The translations under genes were made by a program, and so were the position numbers. Source: Streptomyces sp. B3I8 (GTDB lineage Bacteria; Actinomycetota; Actinomycetes; Streptomycetales; Streptomycetaceae). Taken from it: 64,000 nucleotides of DNA. The stretch spans positions 2,059,501 to 2,123,500 of the forward strand of contig NZ_JAUSYN010000002.1 of NCBI RefSeq assembly GCF_030816915.1, in the 5' to 3' direction. The notes under the pieces are model-generated. The model searched no databases. It was given only the letters and a program-made list of their open reading frames with translations, and was not told where the DNA came from. Of this stretch, positions 1 to 8,328 are shown one piece after another (the stretch's first letter is position 1; each line of letters begins with the position of its first letter).

Positions 1-1117
1 GGGTGCCGTCGGACCAGAAGTAGACGTTGTCCTGTTGCGTGGCATACGTATTGAGGTTCTGCGGTATGTCCGTCGCCGCGTAGGCCACGGCCAGGGTGCC
101 GGTGCCCAGGCCGAGGGCTATGAGCAGGGCGCCCAGCCACTGCCGCCAGGACGGCAGCCAGCGGCGCCAGTCGGTGCGGCCGGGGCGCGGGTAGACCGGC
201 TTGAAGTGCCGCGCGTACGGGGCGAGTCGGGCACGGGCGGCGGCGAGCGGAGGGCCGAGGCGGGCGGCGAGGGGCGCGAAGAACCCGGCGACGGCGGAGG
301 GCACCGTCGCGGCGGCGGTCTTCGGCTTGGCCTTGCGGCGGGAGCCGCGCCGGCGGGGGGCCTGCGGCGGTTCGCCGCCGCCCGACGCGTCGTTGGACGC
401 GGACGAGGATTCGGGTGCGGGAGGAGTGAAGACCCGCAGCGCCATCGTCTCGTCGGGTGGCGGGGGGACGCGCAGCGCCATGGTCTCCTCCGGCGGGGGA
501 GGACGGCGCAGGGCCATCGTCTCCTCCGGCGGCGGAGGGACCCGCAGGGCCATGGTCTCGTCCGGACGCCGGGTGTCGACGGCGTCTTCGTGATCGTCGG
601 CATCGGCATCGGGGCCGGGGCCGTCCGCCTGGTCGGCCCCGGTCAGGTCACGGTCGTCGTCGTCCCGGCCGCCCTCCCGGGCGTTCGGGTCGTCCTCCCG
701 GGCATTCCGGCCGTTCCGGTCATCTTCCCGGGTGTTCCGGGCATCTTCGCGCGGCGTGGCGGGTTCCGGTCGCTCGGGACGCATCGGACGCTCCGGGCGC
801 CGAGGAAGTTCGAGGCGCTCGGGAAGTTTCGGGCGCTCCAAGTGCTCGGGGCGCTCCGGTCGTTCAGGATGCCCGTGATCCTCGGATTGTTCCGCGTCGT
901 CCGTGTTTTCCAACTGCTCGGTACGTTCCGACCGTTCGGGATGGTGTGGCCACTCGGGTATGCCGGAGGCCGGGTCGTCGGCCGGGCCGTGCCCGAATCG
1001 TTTCGGCGGGGTCGCACGGCGGCGGCCAGGGCGCTCGTCGCCCTCCCCTTCATCCATGATCGGCTCCGGAACGGGGACGGCCCAGGGGCTGCGGGACATC
1101 TGTTCGATGTCGGGCAT
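1..1117 (-). CDS. Bifunctional penicillin-binding protein, N-terminal part (runs off window)
   Basis: About 372 residues are visible, starting at the ATG read as MPDIEQMSRSPWAVP. Residues 1 to about 320 are a cytoplasmic tail rich in Pro, Arg, Glu and Asp. A single membrane span follows (ALLIALGLGTGTLAVAYA, about residues 330-348), then the exported sequence DIPQNLNTYATQQDNVYFW and SDGT, where the frame leaves the window. A charged tail, one span and a DIP...N..A...NVYYWSDGT-like junction are typical of actinobacterial class A PBPs (glycosyltransferase plus transpeptidase for peptidoglycan); both catalytic domains would lie outside. The tail carries four tandem (D/E)ETMALR units. The family call rests on the junction only, so another bitopic envelope protein cannot be excluded. 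Confidence 0.7.
   Translation of the reverse strand, partial: MPDIEQMSRSPWAVPVPEPIMDEGEGDERPGRRRATPPKRFGHGPADDPASGIPEWPHHPERSERTEQLENTDDAEQSEDHGHPERPERPEHLERPKLPERLELPRRPERPMRPERPEPATPREDARNTREDDRNGRNAREDDPNAREGGRDDDDRDLTGADQADGPGPDADADDHEDAVDTRRPDETMALRVPPPPEETMALRRPPPPEETMALRVPPPPDETMALRVFTPPAPESSSASNDASGGGEPPQAPRRRGSRRKAKPKTAAATVPSAVAGFFAPLAARLGPPLAAARARLAPYARHFKPVYPRPGRTDWRRWLPSWRQWLGALLIALGLGTGTLAVAYAATDIPQNLNTYATQQDNVYFWSDGT
425..570 (-). repeat. Four tandem (D/E)ETMALR-PPPP units inside the PBP tail
   Basis: Four copies of (D/E)ETMALR separated by (V/R)PPPP occur with a 36-nt (12-residue) period, at about residues 183-231 of the protein. Each unit offers one threonine in an identical context. 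Codons differ between units, so the peptide rather than the DNA appears to be conserved. Confidence 0.85.
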
Positions 1118-1536
1118 GGGTCACGACTGCGTCTCCCTCCGCACTCGGTGTTGCGCGCGCGGGTAGATGCAGCTGCCGCATTCTGCGGCTGCGAGCCCCC
1201 CTCCCACGACATGCGGCTCATCGCGGCACGCATAAATTATCAGTGACCACTGCGCGCACTTCGGTCAGCGGCAAATGAGAAATGGTCAAGAACAGGCAGT
1301 GTACGGAGAGTATGTGGCGAGGGGGGGTCTGTGCGACAGGTGTGACCTGGGATTTTTTCCGCCCCCGCCGCCCCTTCCCTTCCCGAACCCGGGGGCTCCG
1401 CCCCCGGACCCCGCAGGTGCGTTGTTCGCCACAGACCGGTGGGGAACCGCGCGGGCAACCACACCCCGCCCGCACTCGCCGGTGAACCCGTCTCCCCGGG
1501 GCTCTGCCGCGACGGTGCCGTGCCGCGAGCCACCGC
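1118..1536. other. Intergenic region between PBP and HAD gene
   Basis: 419 bp without a convincing gene. It contains a -10-like GATAAT (minus strand, 1241-1236), about 120 nt ahead of the PBP start; no good -35 is seen. It also carries the dispersed repeat at 1374-1412 and a GTGCGTTGTT...CCGGTGGGG segment (1417-1444), echoed at about 39668-39694. Confidence 0.6.
1374..1412. repeat. Dispersed GC-rich inverted-repeat element, copy 1
   Basis: The stretch TTCCCGAACCCGGGGGCTCC continues into CCCCCGGACCCC and forms a CCGGGGG-CTCCG-CCCCCGG hairpin (1389-1407). The same roughly 38 bp recur in inverted orientation at 36789-36826. Its position near a gene end suggests a terminator or a REP-like element. 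Confidence 0.75.
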
Positions 1537-2367
1537 TCAACCGGCGGAGCCACCCCGCACCAGGCGCGAGAACTCCTCCAGGATCCGCTCCCCCGCGAGT
1601 ACGCCGCGCTCCGGCAGCGCGGTGACCCCCCGCGCCGTCCAGCCCGCCTCGGCGAGTTCGCCGTGGCCCGGGCGCCACGCGCGGTCCGCCGCGAGGAGCA
1701 GGTCCGCGTCGAGCAGCGAGTCGCCCGCCGCGAGCGTCAGCCCCGCCCCCGTGCGCCGTACGACCTCCCGTACCGCCGCGCTCTTGGTCAGCGGCTTCGG
1801 CACCGCGTAGACCTTGCGGCCCTGCAACGACACCGTCCAGCCCCGGTGCTCCGCCCACACCGCGAGCTCCTTCACCCAGTCCACGGGCAGGAGTTCGCGT
1901 TCGACGACGAGGTAGGCGAACAGATCGTCCGCGGTCCGGTGCGTGCGCAGCCACGCCGGGTCCGCCGCGGCGGCCAGGTGCGCCTGCACCTCGGCCAGCC
2001 CCGCGCACTCCTCGTCCAGCCGGGCCCGCACGGCCGCGTGCCACTCCGGGTCCGGCACGCCGTCCACCAGCAGGTGCCCCCCGTTGGCGCAGACGGCGTA
2101 CCGGGGCGCCGGCCCCGGCAGGTGGACCCGCAGGTACTGCTCCCGGGTGCGCGTCGTGGTCGGGACGAACACCGCCGCGTCGCCCAGTTCGCCGAGCAGC
2201 CCGGCCGCCGTCTCCGTGACGTACGAAAGCGGGCGGCCCTGGTAGATCTCCACGCACAGCAGCCGGGGCGCCCCGGCGTCGGGCATCGTGAGCCCGAGGG
2301 CTGCGGCCGAGTAGATGAGGGTGCGGTCGAGGTCACTGGCGACCACGACGGGGGCGGGGTCGGTCAC
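1537..2367 (-). CDS. HAD-superfamily phosphatase of the Ter biosynthetic module
   Basis: 276 aa starting at GTG. The start is fixed by a four-base GTGA overlap with the stop of the upstream fused PRTase gene, implying translational coupling. HAD motif I is DLDRTLI (residues 12-18) and motif IV is GDSLLDADLL near the C terminus. The sequence KVYAVPKPLTKSAAV marks the COF-like/sucrose-phosphatase type with the motif III lysine. The expected activity is Mg2+-dependent phosphoester hydrolysis on a small metabolite in the cytosol. In the published Ter comparative genomics such HAD enzymes accompany PRTase, TRSP, PELOTA and C-C lyase proteins and are predicted to help make a nucleoside-like compound; the substrate is unknown. 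Confidence 0.85.
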   Translation of the reverse strand: MTDPAPVVVASDLDRTLIYSAAALGLTMPDAGAPRLLCVEIYQGRPLSYVTETAAGLLGELGDAAVFVPTTTRTREQYLRVHLPGPAPRYAVCANGGHLLVDGVPDPEWHAAVRARLDEECAGLAEVQAHLAAAADPAWLRTHRTADDLFAYLVVERELLPVDWVKELAVWAEHRGWTVSLQGRKVYAVPKPLTKSAAVREVVRRTGAGLTLAAGDSLLDADLLLAADRAWRPGHGELAEAGWTARGVTALPERGVLAGERILEEFSRLVRGGSAG

Positions 2368-4907
2368 CGCGCCACCGCCCGGCCGTCGGCGCCGGTCGCG
2401 CCCCGGGTGTAGCGGGGGTGGATCAGCCCCACGCACGAGTACGGCAGTTCGCCGACCTCCTCCACCGGCACCCCGCGCTGCGCGGCCAGCAGTCGTACGT
2501 GGTCCAGGTCGGCGCCGGCGCCGGCCCGCGCGAGGATCTTCCACGGCACCCGGCGCAGCAGGACCCGGGTGGTCTCGCCGACGCCGGGCTTGACGAGGTT
2601 GACGTCGTGGATGCCGTACTCCTCGCTGATGCGCTCCACGGCCGCCCAGCCCTCCCAGGTGGGCGTGCGGTCGGCGGCGAGGAGGTCCTTGGCGCGGGCG
2701 TCGGCCTCGTCGGCCACCTCGGCGAACCGGGCGGAGACGGCGTCGAGGAAGGCGGCGGAGAGGTCGGCGCCGGCCAGCTCGCGGTAGAACTTCGCGCCGT
2801 GGAAATCGTCCGGCCCGACGAGGTCGGCGCGCAGCACGGTGCGGGAGATGAGCCCGGAGACGGTGGAGTTGAGGCAGGCGGAGGGGATGAGGAAGTCGTC
2901 CCGGGTGCCGTACGTCCGCACGCACGAGCCGGGGTCGGCCAGCACGGCGATCTCCGGGTCGAAGCCGGTGGCACCGCCCGCGTCCTCGAACTCGCGCACG
3001 GCGGCGGCCAGTTCGCGGGTGATGGCGCCCTTGCCGGTCCAGCCGTCGACGAAGACGACGTCGGCGGGGTCGTGGTGGGCGGCCAGCCAGCGCAGCGCGC
3101 CCGCGTCGATGCCGCGTCCGCGGACGATGGAGACGGCGTAGTGCGGCAGGTCGAGGCCGTGCCGGAACCGGCCCCAGCGGCGCATCAGGATGCCGACGGG
3201 CGTCCCGGCGCGGGCGAGCGAGACGAGCACGGGGCGCGGGGACCGCTCCGCGAGCACCGTCTCGGTGACGACGCCGACGGCGCGGGCGATCCGCGCGGCC
3301 GAGGTCTTGAGCGCGGCGTGGAAGAGCGCCTGGTACTCCTCGCTCGGCTGGTACTCGACGGGCAGCGACTCGGCGTAGTGGGCGCCGCCGCTCTGGATGG
3401 CCTCCTCGCGCTCCTCGGTGGGCGCCTCCAGCGTCACGTCGGAGAGGTCCTGCAGCAGCCAGCCGACCTCGTCGGGCGCGTACGAGGAGAACGCGGGGCC
3501 GCGCAGCGGCTCGGGCGGCATGGAGAGCCTTTCGACGGGGGGTGCGGGCGGGGCCGCGGGCGAGGGTGCGTACGAGGGGACGACCGCCAGCAGGACGTGC
3601 GGGATGTGCGCGGCGAGCCGGGCGGCCAGGCCGTCGGGCGCGTGCAGCGCGGGGGTGTCACCGGCCGAGTCGACGACGGCGACGACGGCGTCGAACCCGG
3701 CGCCGGCGACGTTGTAGGCGTACCGCTCGCCGGGACCGTCGGCGGGGTCGTCGTGGGCGGGGAAGACGAGGCGGGTGCGTATCGCGTATCCGGGGTCGTC
3801 CACGGCGAGCACGGGCGACCGGGTGGTGGTGGAGTACCGCACGTCGTACGCGTCGCCGAGCCGCTCCTCCAGCCCGAGCGCGAGCCGCAGCGGCGCGTAC
3901 ATCAGCTCCTCGTTGCCGAGGACGAGCACGCGCCGGGCGGCGGCGGGCAGGGCCCCGCCGATCCGCGCGACCATCCCGGGCAGCGCGGCGTCGAGCCGCT
4001 CCCGGTGCGCGGCGGTGAACCCGTGCCGCCCGCCGTCGGGCACCCCCGCGGGCCATCCGAGCTCCACCCGCACCACCGCCTCGCCCCCTTCGGAGGACTT
4101 CTCGGGGGCTTCCACGGGAGGCGCCCCGGAGGCCTTCACGTGAGGCTCCGCGGAGGCCTCCTCACAAGGCTTCTCGTAGCGCTCCACCAGCGCCCGGCCC
4201 TTCTCCAGCACCCCGTCCGGCAGCAGCACCCTTCCCGACGCCCCCGCGACGAGGTCGACCCGCGCCCCGATCTCCCCGGCGAACTCCGCCAGCCGTCCCG
4301 CGTCCTCCTCGGACCGCATGTCCACCAGCGCCACGACCACGTACCGCTCCCGCGGGAACCGCCCGTGCAGTGCCCGCACGGTGTTCAGCACCGTGTTGCC
4401 CGTCGAGAACTCGTCGTCGACCAGCACCAGCGGCCCGTCGCCCGCCAGCAGTCCCGGGTCGGCCGGCAGCAGCAGGTGCGAGGTGGCGTGCGAGTGGGAC
4501 TCCTCGAAGCCACCCGCCGGCGCGACCCCCGCGACCGGCCGACGCGTGGAGTGCAGGTACGGCGCGCCCCCGAGCCCGTCCGCGACACAGTGCCCCAGCC
4601 CGGTGGCGGTCTCGGCGTAGCCGAGCACGACGGCCGCCCCCGCCGCCTCCTCCCCCAGCAGCTCCCGCACCCGCCGCCCCAGCGCGTGGCCGTGCCCGTG
4701 CACGACGGACGGGCGCTGCGGCACGTGCTTGCCGAGGACGTGGGACACCAGCAGATGCGCCCGCTTCGGGTTGCGGCGCAGCGCGAGCCCGAGCAGCTCG
4801 CCCAGGCCGTCGTCACCGGCGAGCTCGACCCCGAGCCGCTCGGCCACCCACGCTCCGGACCACACCACGCCGCCGTCGCCGCCTCTGCCGCTGTCGTCGC
4901 TCATCAT
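2364..4907 (-). CDS. Fused phosphoribosyltransferase-TRSP / StiP-PELOTA protein
   Basis: 847 aa counted from the first ATG; AAGGA lies very close to it, so the second ATG (4904) may be the true start. Domains in order: PRTase_2 (about 15-235) with FEESHSHATSHLL and the PRPP loop VLVDDEFSTGNT (161-172); an acidic linker; the TRSP domain (about 280-450) with STTTRSPV (359-366); a Pro linker (PAPPAPP); a StiP-type domain (about 462-735) with SLARAGTPVGILM (563-575), a second PRTase-like loop VVFVDGWTGKGAI (617-629) and Cys678 in SACLNSTVSG; and a C-terminal PELOTA-like RNA-binding domain (about 755-835). These families are known from Ter-associated operons, often as two genes, where a nucleoside-like product is predicted. 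Reaction and substrate are not established. It lies between the C-C lyase and the HAD gene on the same strand. Confidence 0.85.
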   Translation of the reverse strand: MMSDDSGRGGDGGVVWSGAWVAERLGVELAGDDGLGELLGLALRRNPKRAHLLVSHVLGKHVPQRPSVVHGHGHALGRRVRELLGEEAAGAAVVLGYAETATGLGHCVADGLGGAPYLHSTRRPVAGVAPAGGFEESHSHATSHLLLPADPGLLAGDGPLVLVDDEFSTGNTVLNTVRALHGRFPRERYVVVALVDMRSEEDAGRLAEFAGEIGARVDLVAGASGRVLLPDGVLEKGRALVERYEKPCEEASAEPHVKASGAPPVEAPEKSSEGGEAVVRVELGWPAGVPDGGRHGFTAAHRERLDAALPGMVARIGGALPAAARRVLVLGNEELMYAPLRLALGLEERLGDAYDVRYSTTTRSPVLAVDDPGYAIRTRLVFPAHDDPADGPGERYAYNVAGAGFDAVVAVVDSAGDTPALHAPDGLAARLAAHIPHVLLAVVPSYAPSPAAPPAPPVERLSMPPEPLRGPAFSSYAPDEVGWLLQDLSDVTLEAPTEEREEAIQSGGAHYAESLPVEYQPSEEYQALFHAALKTSAARIARAVGVVTETVLAERSPRPVLVSLARAGTPVGILMRRWGRFRHGLDLPHYAVSIVRGRGIDAGALRWLAAHHDPADVVFVDGWTGKGAITRELAAAVREFEDAGGATGFDPEIAVLADPGSCVRTYGTRDDFLIPSACLNSTVSGLISRTVLRADLVGPDDFHGAKFYRELAGADLSAAFLDAVSARFAEVADEADARAKDLLAADRTPTWEGWAAVERISEEYGIHDVNLVKPGVGETTRVLLRRVPWKILARAGAGADLDHVRLLAAQRGVPVEEVGELPYSCVGLIHPRYTRGATGADGRAVAR

Positions 4908-4913
4908 TTCCTT

Positions 4914-4972
4914 GTCTGTCGTCTGTCGTCTGTCGTCTGTCGTCAGTCGTGTGTCATCGTCTGTCGTCTGTC
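4914..4972. repeat. Tandem 7-bp array (GTCTGTC)n
   Basis: Four perfect GTCTGTC units (4914-4941), two degenerate units (GTCAGTC, GTGTGTC), a 3-bp ATC break and two more perfect units (4959-4972). The array fills most of the 106-bp gap between the C-C lyase stop and the start of the fused PRTase gene, so it would lie in the mRNA leader just before the ribosome binding site. Confidence 0.95.
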
Positions 4973-5013
4973 GCCAGTAGTCGGAGCGCCGATCGTCGAC
5001 GGACGCTCCTCTC

Positions 5014-6186
5014 TCAGCCGTGCAGCCCCGCCGCCAGGAGCTCCACGAAGCCCACGTCCTCGCCCGCCACCCCGAACGCCTCCGCCCGCAACAGCGTCCG
5101 CTCGGCCCAGGCCCGGTGCGGCTTCACCTCGTTCATCTTGTTGGTGTACGCGGACCTGAGCACACCCCCGCCGCCGCGTTCCGGCCGCAGGATGTCCTGT
5201 GCGTCGCTGTACTCCTCGTGACTGACGACCGACAGCGCGTGCACGGGCGCCACGTGGGAGGGATGGATACAGGTCTTGCCGAGCAGTCCGTTGGCGCGGT
5301 CGAGGGAGATCTCGCGGAGCAGCCCGTCCATCCGGTTCTCCAGCAGCGCCTGGCGCAGTTCCACGGCCCGGCCCTCCTGGAAGGGGCTCTGCCGCAACAG
5401 CGGCTTGAACATACGTTCCTGCACCCGGAAGTACTCCCACACCGGTCCGGTCACGGTGAACCCGGTGCCGTCGGCGCGGCCCAGCACGTTGACGACGTCG
5501 GCGATGACGGAGGCGACGACCTGGACGTCGTACGCGGTCATGTCGGGGGCCCGGCGCAGCCCGTAGGCGGAGCAGAAGTCGGTGACGCCGAGGCGCAGCG
5601 CGAGGACCCGGTCACGGTACTTGTCGACGGTGCGGAAGATGCCGTCGAGCGTGGTGGCCCGGGTCTCCAGGTGGAGCAGCTCGGGGGACTCCAGCACCGG
5701 CATGGCGAACAGTCGCCGTCCGCTCGCCGCCTCGGCCTCGGCCAGCCCCTCCAGGAACGGGATGCCGCGTTCCTCGGTGAACTTGGGCAGTACGAAACCG
5801 GACAGCAGCCGGGCGCCCGGGCCGAGCCGCCGCACCAGATCCGGTATCTGCTGGGGTGTGCGGACCCGGATGAACAGGAGCGGGAGGCTGGGGGCGGAGC
5901 CCGGGAGCGCGTCCAGGTCCGCGAACTGGCGGACGAGGTTGGCCTCGGCGTCCATGACGTCGGCGTCGTCGATGGAGTCCTCCAGGCACAACACCATGGA
6001 GACGACCCCGCGCGCGGCCTGTTTGACGACGTCCTCGGCGAGCCGCGGACGGGTCGCGGGGCTGTAGAGCGTGGCGCCGAGGGCCGTGGAGAGCAGCCGG
6101 GCCGGGGAGTCGGCGGTGAACTCGACGGGTTCCCGGTGGAACAGGTGACGGCGCTGCTCCGGAGCGATGTGCCCGAAATGACGCAT
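5014..6186 (-). CDS. TIM-barrel C-C bond lyase, CitE/HpcH-like, Ter-associated
   Basis: 390 aa from the ATG read as MRHFGHIAPEQRRH, preceded by GGGGGAG. Motifs fit the CitE/HpcH aldolase superfamily, subgroup C-C_Bond_Lyase: GATLYSPATRP near the N terminus, MVLCLEDSIDDADV (acidic metal or catalytic residues), FVLPKFTE, MPVLESPE, LALRLGVTDFCSAYG and GKTCIHPSHVAPVHAL. It is expected to make or break a C-C bond on an acyl or keto-acid substrate. It is first in the minus-strand operon with the fused PRTase and HAD genes, divergent from terD at 6407. A GGAAC followed 18 nt later by CGTACT upstream could be an ECF-type promoter, but this is weak. Confidence 0.85.
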   Translation of the reverse strand: MRHFGHIAPEQRRHLFHREPVEFTADSPARLLSTALGATLYSPATRPRLAEDVVKQAARGVVSMVLCLEDSIDDADVMDAEANLVRQFADLDALPGSAPSLPLLFIRVRTPQQIPDLVRRLGPGARLLSGFVLPKFTEERGIPFLEGLAEAEAASGRRLFAMPVLESPELLHLETRATTLDGIFRTVDKYRDRVLALRLGVTDFCSAYGLRRAPDMTAYDVQVVASVIADVVNVLGRADGTGFTVTGPVWEYFRVQERMFKPLLRQSPFQEGRAVELRQALLENRMDGLLREISLDRANGLLGKTCIHPSHVAPVHALSVVSHEEYSDAQDILRPERGGGGVLRSAYTNKMNEVKPHRAWAERTLLRAEAFGVAGEDVGFVELLAAGLHG

Positions 6187-6406
6187 GAGACTCCCCCGTG
6201 GTGCCGATCGGCCGGAAAACAAGTGGCCGGTAATAGTACGTACGGACGTGTGTCGGCGGTTCCCCCATGATGTGAAGTCCGGGTGACCTCGCCGTGTCAG
6301 GGGTGCGCACGCCATCTGGACGGGTATCCCGTGGACCGGGTGGGGAACCCTGCGAACCCCTGCCCCCGCGTTGTCGTGCGCAGGACCGAGAAGGCAGGAT
6401 GACCGC

Positions 6407-7228
6407 ATGACGCACGCGATGCTGAAGGGGTCGAACGTCCCGCTGGAGGCGACGGCGGTACGGGCCGTACTGCGCTGGGCGCCCGCACAGGGCGCCCCCG
6501 AGGTGGACGCCTCCGCGCTGCTGCTCGGCCCCGACGGACGGGTGCGCTCCGACGAGGACTTCGTCTTCTACAACCAGCCCCGGCATCCTTCGGGGGCGGT
6601 CCGGCTGCTGGGCAAGCGGCGCGAGCCCGAGGGGATGACCGACACGATCCAGACGGATCTGGTGGGCGTCGAGGGCGACGTCGGGCGCGTGCTGCTGGTG
6701 GCGTCGGCGGACGACGTCCCGTTCGAGCAGGTGCGGGCCCTGTGCATCGTGCTGTACGACGCCGACGAGGCGGGCGGCGAGCCGCTGGCGTACTTCGAGA
6801 TCAAGCCGGAGACCGGGCAGGAGACGGCGCTGATCTGCGGGGAGCTGTACCGGCGGGGGGACGCCTGGAAGTTCCGGGCGCTCGGGGAGGGCTACTCGAA
6901 CGGGCTGAAGGGCCTGGCGAACGACTTCGGCATCTCGGTGGACGACTCCGAGCAGGCGGCCCGGCCGGAGGCGGCGGCGGTGCCGTTGCCGCCGGAGCAG
7001 CCGGCGATGGCCGCGCAGCAGTCGGCGGGGATGCCGCAGCAGCAGTCGTCGTACGGGTATCCGCCGGCGGCCCCGGCGGAGCCGGTGGCGCAGCCCGCGT
7101 ACGGTTACCCCCAGCCGCAGACGGCGGGTGCGCCGGCACCGGCGTACGGCCACCCCGCGCCTGTCACGGCGGCACCGGACCCCGACTTCCAGCTCCCGCC
7201 GCAGGGCCCGCAGTTCATCGGCCGCTAG
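6407..7228 (+). CDS. TerD-family stress protein with Pro/Gln/Tyr-rich tail
   Basis: 273 aa beginning [15 protein letters not shown]. Residues 1 to about 180 are a TerD (calcium-binding stress) domain: LKGSNVPL at the start, [33 protein letters not shown] and [19 protein letters not shown]. The remaining 90 residues are low complexity with [11 protein letters not shown] and YGYPQPQ motifs, as in some actinobacterial TerD proteins. Family members are cytosolic Ca2+-binding proteins linked to tellurite, phage and envelope stress. It is divergent from the C-C lyase operon. The TAG stop is formed exactly at the left edge of the palindromic element at 7225-7405, so the original C terminus may have been altered by that insertion. 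Confidence 0.88.
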   Translation: MTHAMLKGSNVPLEATAVRAVLRWAPAQGAPEVDASALLLGPDGRVRSDEDFVFYNQPRHPSGAVRLLGKRREPEGMTDTIQTDLVGVEGDVGRVLLVASADDVPFEQVRALCIVLYDADEAGGEPLAYFEIKPETGQETALICGELYRRGDAWKFRALGEGYSNGLKGLANDFGISVDDSEQAARPEAAAVPLPPEQPAMAAQQSAGMPQQQSSYGYPPAAPAEPVAQPAYGYPQPQTAGAPAPAYGHPAPVTAAPDPDFQLPPQGPQFIGR

Positions 7229-7405
7229 GGCCTGTTGCAAAAGTCCCGTCGTCCGCCCGGAGGGCGGGTCCTGCGGTGTCAGGTGCGTGCTCTCGGCGTG
7301 CCGGGCCCAGTCCCTCGTACTGGATGTACTTGGGTCCGGGCCCGGTGCGGCGAGAGTGCGTGCATGGCGTCGCGGGGCAGGCGGGACTTTCGCAACAGGC
7401 CCTAG
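7225..7405. mobile_element. MITE-like palindromic element with 24-bp terminal inverted repeats
   Basis: The left end CTAGGGCCTGTTGCAAAAGT (continuing CCCG; 7225-7248) and the right end (7382-7405) are inverted copies over 24 bp with one mismatch. Both outer edges are CTAG, which may be a 4-bp target duplication or part of the repeat. A second imperfect inverted pair lies inside (about 7282-7308 with 7332-7370), so almost the whole 181 bp can fold. No open frame of useful size lies inside. The arrangement suggests a non-autonomous element mobilised by an IS transposase elsewhere; the IS5 group is known for CTAG/YTAR-type targets. Confidence 0.72.
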
Positions 7406-7430
7406 GGGCGGAGAGAAGGAGGGGGAACCC

Positions 7431-8177
7431 CTACATCGCCCCCCGGTCGGCCCGTGACTTGTAGCCGCGGCCCCACTGCAGGCCCCAGCCGAAGAGCCGG
7501 TCCAGTTCCGCCTGGAAGCCGTAGACGAACCTCACCTCACGGCGGACGATCAGTTCGTCCTTCACGTTCTCGATGAGCACCACCGCACACGACCGCGCCT
7601 GCGGGTGCCGCTCGTCGAGGCCGATCTCGACCCGCGGCCCGTTGCTCGGGTAGAGCGTCACCACCGCGTGCGTACGGTCGAACGCCGGCGTCTGGTCGTA
7701 GATGTAGACGAAGATCAGCAGCCGTTTGATGTCGTCCCGGTGGTCGAGGTTGATGTAGATGTCCTCGCCGGACCCCGAGCCGAACCGGTCGTCCCCGCTC
7801 AGCTTCACGTACGGCGGTGCGTTGAGTTCGCCGAAGAAGCCGCCGAGCGGCTGCACCACGCCCTTGGAGCCGTCCTTCAGCTCGTACAGGCACCCCAGGT
7901 CGAGGTCGACGTTGACCATGCTCATGGTGTGCGCCTGCACCACCTCGGGGGTGAACAGCCGCATCGGGTGCCGCAGCAGGCTGCCGCGCTGGGGGGCGCC
8001 GATGTCGGAGGTACGCATCCGCCAGGACAGGTTGACCCGCAGGTGCCCGCTGGCCGCGCCCTGCTTGGTCAGCGAGACCGTGTGGTGCCGCTTGTTCAAC
8101 TCGATGGAGTTGCTGGCCGAGCTGCCGGAGTCGAACTGGGCCGCCCGGGCGCCCAGCAGACCGTCGAAGAACCCCAT
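7431..8177 (-). CDS. TerA-like protein (TerD superfamily)
   Basis: 248 aa from the ATG read as MGFFDGLLGARAAQF. The protein begins with a short amphipathic stretch, then SIELNKRHHTVSLTKQG and a TerD-like beta-sandwich: NVDLDLGCLYELKDGSKGVVQ, FGSGSGEDIYINLDHRDDI, LLIFVYIYDQTPAFDRTHAVV and CAVVLIENVKDELIVRREV. This matches the actinobacterial TerA/TerF-like group, which keeps acidic calcium-site residues. It is the distal member of the minus-strand ter set and is separated from the preceding terC-like gene by the terminator at 8277-8311. The role is inferred from family and context; no enzymatic motif is visible. Confidence 0.82.
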   Translation of the reverse strand: MGFFDGLLGARAAQFDSGSSASNSIELNKRHHTVSLTKQGAASGHLRVNLSWRMRTSDIGAPQRGSLLRHPMRLFTPEVVQAHTMSMVNVDLDLGCLYELKDGSKGVVQPLGGFFGELNAPPYVKLSGDDRFGSGSGEDIYINLDHRDDIKRLLIFVYIYDQTPAFDRTHAVVTLYPSNGPRVEIGLDERHPQARSCAVVLIENVKDELIVRREVRFVYGFQAELDRLFGWGLQWGRGYKSRADRGAM

Positions 8178-8276
8178 TACCCGCCCCCACGCGTGACACG
8201 TACACCGGACATACAGACGAAGCGTTCCTCACGGGGCGCCGCGTCACACCCCCGCCGTCGTACCGGCGGAAGCACA

Positions 8277-8311
8277 CGGGGCGGGCCCGGCGCACGACCG
8301 GGCCCGCCCCG
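8277..8311 (-). terminator. Hairpin terminator after the terC-like gene
   Basis: Perfect 14-bp stem, CGGGGCGGGCCCGG with its complement, and a 7-nt loop, 17 bp beyond the terC-like stop. There is no U-tract, as is common in Streptomyces. Confidence 0.75.
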
Positions 8312-8328
8312 CGGGGAAACCGTTGCGG

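Noticed and set aside
2418..5159. Long plus-strand open frame (913 codons) opposite the PRTase gene
   Set aside because: High-GC shadow of the minus-strand gene; repeated His/Arg/Gly composition, no ribosome site, no domain.
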